Shown: one piece after another, positions 1 through 4,972 of the stretch
Numbering within the stretch: the stretch's first letter is position 1
How the letters are laid out: every line of letters begins with the position of its first letter
Source: Methanobacteriota archaeon
GTDB taxonomy: Archaea > Methanobacteriota > Methanobacteria > Methanobacteriales > Methanobacteriaceae
Length of the DNA: 10,306 nt
Direction: 5' to 3'
NCBI GenBank assembly: GCA_023409695.1
Contig: JAEYQZ010000034.1
Location: 1 to 10,306 of the forward strand
Notes under the pieces: model-generated
What the model was told of the DNA's origin: nothing
The model's database searches: none
Seen by the model: only the letters and a program-made list of their open reading frames with translations
Made by a program: the position numbers and the translations under genes

Positions 1-345
1 ATAGCAATGAAAAACGGTGAACCGCTGAAAGATATAACCGTTAATGCTGGAACTTCTATAGAATTACAGGCAAGATTATACTGGTTGTATTACACTGTTG
101 ATGATGCGAAACCCACATGGATCCCTCAAATATGTCGTTATTTATATTTTTACGTGTATAAATCAAATGCAGATGGGACTAATGGCGACTTAGTATGGTC
201 AGATAGCGCAATAACTAATTTTTTCACAGCTAACGCCAATCCAGATGAATTTACCCTTAATGAGAAGGGCGCTTACAAACTGGTGGTAAAATACGAAGGA
301 AGCCTAAAACACTGCAGTGCAACAGCTAAAATAAATGTGGTTTAG
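1..345 (+). CDS. C-terminal part of a secreted or surface protein with an Ig-like fold (5' end outside window)
   Basis: The frame is open from base 1 to the TAG at 343-345. The first ATG is at base 7, too close to the edge to judge an SD, so this is more likely the end of a longer gene than a complete 112-residue protein. The visible part alternates short hydrophobic strands with Asn, Thr and Gly turns, for example ITVNAGTSIELQARLYW near its start and GAYKLVVKYEG followed by ATAKINVV at the end. That pattern suits the last beta-sandwich (Ig-like) domain of an extracellular protein. It has two cysteines and no C-terminal membrane segment. The family is not recognised. T-rich sequence follows the stop at about 358-368. 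The surface-protein reading is inferred from strand pattern and neighbours. Confidence 0.6.
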   Translation: MAMKNGEPLKDITVNAGTSIELQARLYWLYYTVDDAKPTWIPQICRYLYFYVYKSNADGTNGDLVWSDSAITNFFTANANPDEFTLNEKGAYKLVVKYEGSLKHCSATAKINVV

Positions 346-483
346 GCCACATAATCCCTTTATTTTTAAATAAATTTAAAATAATCCATAATTTATGCTA
401 TTTTAATACTTACAAAAATTTGAATAAAATTTTGCAACATTTTCTGTTCTACGTTCCAGGCAATAGACCTTTTCCCTAATTTA

Positions 484-1014
484 TTATTTTTTTCTTTGTG
501 AGAGTTTTAAACCAATTATTGCTCCAATAGCTCCAATTAATCCAAATAGAATACTGCCAATTAACATACCAATTAATATTGAAATTAAATCTATTCCGTC
601 TGAACCTGCTATACTTACAGCAGCAAAATTAATTCCTAATATATTTGGCAATTGGAAAACAATTCCAATAATTACCCATATTATTATACTAATAAAACCT
701 ACAATCCACCCATTAATAGCCCCATATTTCATTCTTTTAATTTTTGTATAATAACCTGTTAGCATGCCTCCAAAGAAGATACCAATAAACCCTGCTGTAA
801 CTATACCAATTAAAAAGCTAACTAATAAACCTTTTCCAATTGAGGGAAAATCTAACATTAAATTATTCCATGTAGATGATATTTCCATATTTTGATGAAT
901 ATCACCATTATCTAATTTTCCAGTTGTCTTGTTTCGAATTAATTCGGCCCCACAATTTGAACAAAATTTAGACCCTTCAATATTTTCAGTTCCGCATTCA
1001 CCACAAAAAACCAA
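484..1014 (-). CDS. Zinc-ribbon membrane protein (DUF5518-like)
   Basis: The 176-residue protein opens with a zinc ribbon: Cys4-x2-Cys7 and Cys18-x2-Cys21 (CGECG and CSNCG), the short double-knuckle seen at the N-terminus of many archaeal membrane proteins. A polar linker (about 25-57) leads to glycine- and isoleucine-rich hydrophobic stretches at about 61-88, 99-122 and 141-170, enough for three or four membrane helices. The tail LSQRKK is basic. Layout and helix composition resemble the DUF5518 proteins common in Methanobacterium; that assignment is from memory. The start is TTG at 1014: an in-frame stop lies directly upstream, and a G-rich GGGGGGAA about 6 bases upstream can act as SD. The function is unknown; the ribbon probably binds zinc in the cytoplasm. 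No operon partner is evident, since the next minus-strand gene ends 190 bases upstream. Confidence 0.8.
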   Translation of the reverse strand: MVFCGECGTENIEGSKFCSNCGAELIRNKTTGKLDNGDIHQNMEISSTWNNLMLDFPSIGKGLLVSFLIGIVTAGFIGIFFGGMLTGYYTKIKRMKYGAINGWIVGFISIIIWVIIGIVFQLPNILGINFAAVSIAGSDGIDLISILIGMLIGSILFGLIGAIGAIIGLKLSQRKK

Positions 1015-1052
1015 TTAAATTCCCCCCACGTATCAATAATTTATAAATATTG

Positions 1053-1060
1053 TTTATAAA
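1053..1060 (-). promoter_or_regulatory. TATA box for the zinc-ribbon membrane protein
   Basis: On the minus strand TTTATAAA lies 39-46 bases upstream of the TTG start. Transcription starting about 25 bases from its centre would give a leader of roughly 17 bases containing the G-rich SD. A second AT-rich candidate, TATTTATAA, lies at 1041-1049. The call is by motif and spacing only. Confidence 0.4.
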
Positions 1061-1078
1061 CTTAATGATTGAATTTAA

Positions 1079-1168
1079 AGGAATAATATTAAAATCAGAA
1101 AAGAAAAATGGCATTTAGAAATTCAGGAAATGAAGAAAAAATTGGATAAAGTAACCCCCGAAGCTTAA
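1079..1168 (+). pseudogene. Truncated copy A of a small charged-helix protein family
   Basis: A plus-strand frame running to a TAA at 1166-1168 encodes NNIKIRKEKWHLEIQEMKKK followed by LDKVTPEA. It is closed upstream by a TAA at 1076-1078. Its end matches the other two copies in this window (copy B, 1677-1822; copy C, 4544-4741), which share the pattern KI(R/N)-x-EMKKK(L/M)(D/N)KV. The N-terminal half found in B and C (a block around LINDQ) is missing here, and no start codon lies before the conserved part. Copy A therefore looks like a 3' remnant. The function of the family is unknown. Confidence 0.5.
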
Positions 1169-1204
1169 AAACAAGAAAAAAGTATTAAAAGAATTTTAAG
1201 AAAT

Positions 1205-1567
1205 TTATTCCATCATATCTGGTTTAAGTATCACTGAAATATTTCCTTCAGTATCCTTAAATGCAGCCATAACACCGATATTAGGGATGGTTTGTTTCTC
1301 AGTTAACATTTTTCCACCCTGAGCTTCGATTTTTTTGATAGCTTCGTCAAGGGACTCCACAGCAATTGTATTTCGTACCTTATCTCCAAATTCTTTTGGC
1401 ATTATAGCGCCATTTATACCCATCTCATCATCTTCACCAGTTTTTACGAGCCAGTAATCCATAGGCCCTTCCCATTTATCAATTTTCCATCCAAAAACTT
1501 TTTTATAAAATTCTACTGCTCTTTCCGGATCATCTGCAGGTATCTCAAAATGCACTACTCTTGACAT
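1205..1567 (-). CDS. VOC-superfamily (glyoxalase/bleomycin-resistance fold) protein
   Basis: The 120-residue protein is one complete VOC unit made of two beta-alpha-beta-beta-beta modules. It opens VVHFEIPADDPERAVEFYKK followed by VFGW (residues 4-27), the classic VOC start with a His at position 6 in the metal-ligand place. The second module contains VESLDEAIKKIEAQGGKML (70-88) and ends FKDTEGNISVILKPD (103-117), where Glu107 sits in the usual second ligand region. The length is normal for stand-alone members. The ATG start has AGGAG about 10 bases upstream (1578-1582, minus strand). The substrate cannot be read from sequence; VOC proteins include metal-dependent lyases, isomerases and resistance proteins, and this compact type is widespread and mostly uncharacterised. 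It appears to be a single gene. A TATA-like CATATATTAA lies at 1601-1610. Confidence 0.9.
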   Translation of the reverse strand: MSRVVHFEIPADDPERAVEFYKKVFGWKIDKWEGPMDYWLVKTGEDDEMGINGAIMPKEFGDKVRNTIAVESLDEAIKKIEAQGGKMLTEKQTIPNIGVMAAFKDTEGNISVILKPDMME

Positions 1568-1676
1568 GTTTTTTCAACTCCTAAATCATACGCTACAAAG
1601 TTAATATATGATTTTAAAATAATTTAAATCTTCTTTAAAAAACTAGAAAACTAATAAAATTATTTAATTAAAATAC

Positions 1677-1822
1677 ATGGATTCTGTTATAATTGAAAAG
1701 AGAGAAGTGAGTAATGATGATCTTATAAATGATCAGGGAGCTAATAATACAAAATTAGGGAAATGGAAGAAATGATTAGAGAAATGAAGAAGAAAATGGA
1801 TAAAGTTACAGAAAGTACTTGA
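1677..1822 (+). pseudogene. Frameshifted copy B of the small charged-helix protein family
   Basis: An ATG at 1677 opens MDSVIIEKREVSNDDLINDQ and continues to a TGA at 1773-1775 (32 codons). The matching C-terminal half, MEEMIREMKKKMDKVTEST, is read from 1763 to 1822 in another frame. Compared with copy C, exactly one base is missing: the distance from the start position to the shared GAAATGAAGAAGAAA is 104 bases here and 105 in C. Adding one A to the AAAA tract at about 1751-1754 would restore a continuous 48-residue protein. No SD is visible before the ATG. The product would be highly charged and largely helical, perhaps a coiled coil. This lies within the 450-base gap 1568-2016, which otherwise holds only the adhesin promoter. 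A sequencing error in the A tract would give the same picture. Confidence 0.55.
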
Positions 1823-1933
1823 AAATGTTATGGATTAAATAATTAATTTAAATTTACATAAAAATATAATCCCCTACTTTTTTTAACTAAAAAGCCTCTT
1901 TTTTGTAATAACAATCACAGTTAAATGGAAATG

Positions 1934-1943
1934 TTTATATAAA
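1934..1943 (+). promoter_or_regulatory. TATA box of adhesin 1
   Basis: TTTATATAAA lies 74-83 bases upstream of the adhesin start, after the purine-rich AAATGGAAATG, which could serve as BRE. The predicted start of transcription is near 1962-1968, giving a leader of about 50 bases with the SD in it. Confidence 0.6.
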
Positions 1944-1966
1944 CCCATAATCAATTGTAATAAGTA

Positions 1967-1984
1967 CCTAAATGGTCATTTAGG
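1967..1984 (+). promoter_or_regulatory. Perfect inverted repeat (candidate operator) at the adhesin 1 transcription start
   Basis: CCTAAATG and CATTTAGG are perfect 8-base inverted arms around a GT spacer. The element begins about 24 bases downstream of the TATA box, where the transcript should start, and ends 16 bases before the SD. That place suits a repressor site; it could also form a 5' hairpin in the RNA. The second adhesin has no copy. Confidence 0.5.
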
Positions 1985-2000
1985 CAGTTTAATTGTAAAA

Positions 2001-2008
2001 GGAGGTGA
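2001..2008 (+). promoter_or_regulatory. Strong SD that fixes the adhesin 1 start
   Basis: GGAGGTGA is a full match to the archaeal anti-SD and lies 8 bases before the ATG at 2017. An in-frame GTG at 2005 is part of this SD and so should not be the start. Confidence 0.9.
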
Positions 2009-2016
2009 ATAAGAAC

Positions 2017-3756
2017 ATGAACAAAAATAATAAACTATTAATTCTCGGTTTACTCGCTATTTTCTTTAGTTTATGTTTGGTTTCTGGTGTAAGTGCAGCT
2101 TCAACTGTTTACGTTAACACTACTGGAAATGACACCACTGGAAACGGTAGCCTAGAAAACCCTTACCAAACAATAAATAAAGGAATAAACAGTGTTGATG
2201 ATAACGGAACTGTAAATATCGCAAATGGAAACTACAAGGGAGTAGGAAATGTTAACCTTACAATCAGTAAAAACATGACTATTACAGGTCAAAGCCAAAA
2301 AGGAACCATTATAAATGGAACCGATACAAACTGGTTATTCCATATTACTCCAGGCAATACAGTTTTAATCCAGAATTTAACACTTACAAATGGAAATGCC
2401 GCTTATCATCCTACACTAGGGCAGTACATAGGCGGTGCTATTTACAATGAAAACAGTAATTTAACAGTGACAAAATGTACATTCATAGGCAATAATGCAT
2501 ATCATACAAATTATGGAGGTATAGGTGGTGCTATCTGTAATCAGAACCCTATAGGCTTTATTTTAAAAGATTCTACTTTTATAAATAATACAGCATATAC
2601 AGGTGGTGCAATCCACAATTGGGGTTTAAGTACAGGACATTATACCAGCAATATAGAAAATTGTACTTTCACAAATAATAACGCAATAAGAGAAGGTGGT
2701 GCTATCCAAAATTGGGGCAATAGGGGTTCTCTTACCCTTAACATAACCAAAAGCACTTTCACAAATAATAAAGCAACAATTTGGGGCGGCGCTATCCTTA
2801 ATGGAGGTTGGGAAGGTAGTGTTATTTTGAACGCTCATTTTAACAGGTTCTATAACAACACTGCACCTAATAGTACAGCTATTCTCAATTGGAATAATAA
2901 AATTGTGGATGCTGAGAATAATTGGTGGGGCACCAATAATCCAGATTGGAATAGTCTTATAAGTGGATTTACTCCTACAAATTGGGTTATTTTAACAGTT
3001 ACAGCAAACCCTTCAAATATTAATAACACACAAAAATCAGCTATAACTGCAGATTTCAACCATATTAACGGTGGCGGTGATTTAGTCGGCGGACATATCC
3101 CTGATGGAATTCTAGTAAATATTAATTTAATTAATGGACCTTTTGGAAGCTTAACATCATCTAAATCATATACTCATAATGGAATAGCATCCTTATTGTT
3201 CACAGCGGCTTCTGTAGGTGTTCAAGACGTTAATGCAACACTAGACAATCAAAGCATTACAACAAATATAACAATAAATCCAGCATCAGACTTATATCTT
3301 AAAATAACAAGCAATAACAACAATCCAACAGTGGGGCAAATATTCACAGTAACCTATAAACTGGGGAACAACGGACCTGATAACGCAACAAATGTCACAA
3401 TCACTATTCCACTACCTGATGGTTTTGTAGTTTCTAGCATTAGTGGTGATGGAAACTGGACAATAACTGGAAATACCATAACCTGGACACTCCAAAACGT
3501 TCCAGTAGGAGATCCATATCTTTACATTACAGGTAAAGTTAGAAACGCTGGAAATTATGTGTTTGGAGCTTCAATAACATCAGATACTTACAATATCAAC
3601 GCAACTGGTGTAACACCATTAACAATAAATACAGTCGAAGCAGCAAACGCAGCAAGCAAAACTATAAGAATGCAGAACACAGGACTGCCTATAGCCGGTT
3701 TAATACTTGCAATTCTAGCATTATTTAGCGGTTTAGCAACTTCAAGAAGGAAATAA
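2017..3756 (+). CDS. Adhesin-like protein 1: beta-helix, Ig-like and DUF11 domains with C-terminal membrane anchor
   Basis: This 579-residue exported protein starts at the ATG behind the SD. A signal peptide (1-27) has a hydrophobic core LLILGLLAIFFSLCLVSG and likely cleavage after VSA. Residues about 30-317 form a right-handed beta-helix with Chlamydia-PMP-type repeats: GGAI or GGAIYN plus STF-x-NN, at least five turns. It is closed by NNWWG (301-305), a frequent end mark of such helices in methanogens. Next comes an Ig-like, invasin-type domain (about 322-420, with IPDGILVNI), then a DUF11-type domain (about 425-525, with FTVTYKLGNNGPDNATNVTI). After a short linker, MQNTGLPIAG precedes a hydrophobic helix (about 559-572) and a basic SRRK tail, an anchor signal. 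The protein should sit outside the cell, held in the membrane or processed at the TG-P region. Its ligand is unknown; adhesin is a class label. It is transcribed alone, with its own promoter and terminator. Confidence 0.93.
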   Translation: MNKNNKLLILGLLAIFFSLCLVSGVSAASTVYVNTTGNDTTGNGSLENPYQTINKGINSVDDNGTVNIANGNYKGVGNVNLTISKNMTITGQSQKGTIINGTDTNWLFHITPGNTVLIQNLTLTNGNAAYHPTLGQYIGGAIYNENSNLTVTKCTFIGNNAYHTNYGGIGGAICNQNPIGFILKDSTFINNTAYTGGAIHNWGLSTGHYTSNIENCTFTNNNAIREGGAIQNWGNRGSLTLNITKSTFTNNKATIWGGAILNGGWEGSVILNAHFNRFYNNTAPNSTAILNWNNKIVDAENNWWGTNNPDWNSLISGFTPTNWVILTVTANPSNINNTQKSAITADFNHINGGGDLVGGHIPDGILVNINLINGPFGSLTSSKSYTHNGIASLLFTAASVGVQDVNATLDNQSITTNITINPASDLYLKITSNNNNPTVGQIFTVTYKLGNNGPDNATNVTITIPLPDGFVVSSISGDGNWTITGNTITWTLQNVPVGDPYLYITGKVRNAGNYVFGASITSDTYNINATGVTPLTINTVEAANAASKTIRMQNTGLPIAGLILAILALFSGLATSRRK

Positions 3757-3761
3757 TTTTA

Positions 3762-3799
3762 GGGGATTAATGCCTTCCCCCCAACTCTTTTTTGTTTTT
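3762..3799 (+). terminator. Terminator after adhesin 1
   Basis: Five bases past the stop, GGGGA (3762-3766) pairs with TCCCC (3776-3780) around a 9-base loop. Two T runs follow at 3788-3793 and 3795-3799. Archaeal termination needs mainly the T runs, so these are the stronger part of the call. Confidence 0.6.
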
Positions 3800-3970
3800 A
3801 ATTTAAAACTATCAATAATCTTAAGTGATGCAGTTATTAAGTGCATAAGTTTATAACTTAATATAAATTATAAAGACCCACACAAATTTATTTCTAAAAT
3901 AAACCAAAACTAAGCAAAATTAGAAATAATATGTTATTTATGAGAAACAATATAAATTTAATTAGATAAC

Positions 3971-4228
3971 ATGTCAGAAGAAATAAAACCTGGTGATTGT
4001 GTACAGATACCCGATGGAAGGATAGGAAGATTTAGGGATAAAAACGATGATAAATACCGAGTACGGGTAAAAAGAATAACAAGTAATTCTAATCAATTTC
4101 TCCTGTTTAATCGAGAAGAACTTACGAAAGTAGTATGCCCGAAAGGCTGGATGAGTCCAGAAGGATATAACAGTTATCTAAAAACTACACTTGAAAAAAT
4201 GAAGATAAGAAAAAACAAAAAAGGTTAA
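3971..4228 (+). CDS. Small hypothetical protein with SH3-like beta-barrel
   Basis: This 85-residue, basic, probably cytoplasmic protein is not assigned to a named family. The first half reads KPGDCVQIPDGRIGRF (6-21), then YRVRVKRI (29-36) and QFLLFNREELTKV (42-54). This is the strand-turn-strand pattern of SH3-like or KOW-like barrels, in which a PGD turn opens the fold. The second half is VCPKGWMSPEGYNSYLKTTL followed by a lysine-rich helix and tail (EKMKIRKNKKG). The two cysteines (10 and 56) are not arranged as a metal site. A nucleic-acid or protein-binding adaptor is possible but inferred. The ATG at 3971 has no SD. TATAAATTTA at 3951-3960 is too close for a normal leaderless start, so the promoter may be the TTATTTA upstream near 3934-3940. 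It stands alone between the two adhesins. Confidence 0.7.
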   Translation: MSEEIKPGDCVQIPDGRIGRFRDKNDDKYRVRVKRITSNSNQFLLFNREELTKVVCPKGWMSPEGYNSYLKTTLEKMKIRKNKKG

Positions 4229-4392
4229 TGCCTAAAAAATCTCGCCAAATAAAAAAATAAATTAGCCCATTCTTTTAACAATTTATACAATCCCCTCCTA
4301 AAAGAAATTAGAGAACATTTTATGGGCTTGTTATTAGCAATAAATTGCAAGATGCTTATTTTTTACCAGAACCTCAAGAGCTGTTAAAGCTG

Positions 4393-4533
4393 ACAAATCT
4401 TAAAAGATTTGTGCATGTGAAAAAATAAAATTTTTTCGCGGTTACGAAACTAAAATTTCGTGAACATGTAAAAAACGAAGGTTTTTACTGTTGCGAAGCA
4501 AAGCTTCGCAAACATCAAAAATATCTGATTTTT
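4393..4533 (+). repeat. Array of six consecutive hairpins with alternating conserved linkers
   Basis: Six perfect inverted repeats follow each other almost without gaps. Arms are 4393-4401/4404-4412 (ACAAATCTT), 4419-4426/4430-4437 (GAAAAAAT), 4444-4449/4456-4461 (ACGAAA), 4468-4474/4482-4488 (GTAAAAA), 4491-4499/4503-4511 (TTGCGAAGC) and 4517-4522/4528-4533 (AAAAAT). The stem sequences all differ. The joints alternate between a CATG type (GCATG 4413-4417, GAACATG 4462-4468, ACATC 4512-4516) and a GTT type (CGGTT 4439-4443, CTGTT 4488-4492; a further CTGTT lies at 4381-4385). Each joint type recurs about every 50 bases. The same joints occur in opposite orientation at 10100-10210. It is not a CRISPR, since no repeat is identical. 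Function unknown: a mosaic intergenic palindromic element, a structured RNA or a protein-binding array are all possible. Confidence 0.8.
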
Positions 4534-4543
4534 AATAGTTTAT

Positions 4544-4741
4544 TTGAGATATATAGATTCTTTTACAATTGAAAATAGATACGTGAGCAGTGCTGAGCTT
4601 ATAAATGATCAGGAAGTGAATAGTGCTAAAATTAATGAGCTGAAGGATATCCTTAAAGAAATGAAGAAGAAATTGAATAAAGTCATGAACAGGCTTAATC
4701 TTACTTTTCAATTAAAATATGTCTTTTATATTGGATTTTAA
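4544..4741 (+). pseudogene. Copy C of the small charged-helix family, start codon lost
   Basis: The frame is open for 65 codons from a TTG at 4544, with no SD before it. Aligned with copy B, the expected ATG is ATA at 4553-4555 (ATAGATTCT here, ATGGATTCT in B). The protein then follows the family: DSFTIENRYVSSAELINDQE, then VNSAKINELKDILKEMKKK. After NKV the sequence leaves the family pattern and ends in an unrelated hydrophobic tail, QLKYVFYIGF. The loss of ATG and the changed end suggest a decaying gene. Translation from TTG 4544 or from the ATA cannot be excluded. It begins 10 bases after the hairpin array. If expressed, the product would be a small charged helical protein of unknown function. 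Confidence 0.5.
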
Positions 4742-4769
4742 ATGTACTTTTCTTCTTTTTTGCTAATTC

Positions 4770-4780
4770 TTTATATATTA
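4770..4780 (+). promoter_or_regulatory. Candidate TATA box upstream of adhesin 2
   Basis: TTTATATATTA is a good TATA match but would give a leader of nearly 200 bases. A nearer candidate, TTATATAATT at 4885-4894, would give about 75 bases. One or both may drive adhesin 2; spacing favours the nearer one, motif quality the farther one. Confidence 0.35.
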
Positions 4781-4972
4781 TTTTAGCGAAAGAGTTATAT
4801 CATGGTAATAATTATATTAGTGATTAGAAACTAAGTAATATTATTAATCTAGTAATTATACCGCCATTATGGGAGAATTTTTAGTTATATAATTTTATTT
4901 TCTTTTGTAACTTCCCCTTACTATCTAAAACACTAATTGAACTTTATTTTACAGTATAGTTTCAAAAAAAGT

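Larger units (their letters stand above)
4229..4972. other. Gene-poor spacer between the SH3-like gene and adhesin 2
   Basis: This 744-base stretch holds the hairpin array at 4393-4533, the decayed copy C at 4544-4741 and AT-rich promoter sequence from 4769 on. From 4229 to 4392 I see no convincing gene. There is a small hairpin GCAAT-AA-ATTGC near 4337-4348, with a TTGTT before it and GATGC after it, perhaps a worn unit of the same hairpin array. Confidence 0.5.

Noticed and set aside
2005..2016. Upstream GTG start for adhesin 1, adding four residues
   Set aside because: The GTG is inside the SD GGAGGTGA, while the ATG at 2017 has ideal spacing and gives a normal signal peptide.
4321..4387. 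Short frames on both strands upstream of the first hairpin array
   Set aside because: At most about 22 codons, with no start signal; more likely a worn hairpin unit than a gene.
4393..4533. CRISPR-like array
   Set aside because: Spacing is fairly regular, but there is no repeated unit of 20 or more identical bases; only 4-7 base joints recur and the segments between are palindromes, not unique spacers.
4781..4791. TTTTAGCGAAA shared with 7654-7664 near two promoters
   Set aside because: One copy lies downstream of a TATA box and the other upstream, so they cannot play the same promoter role; probably chance in AT-rich sequence.
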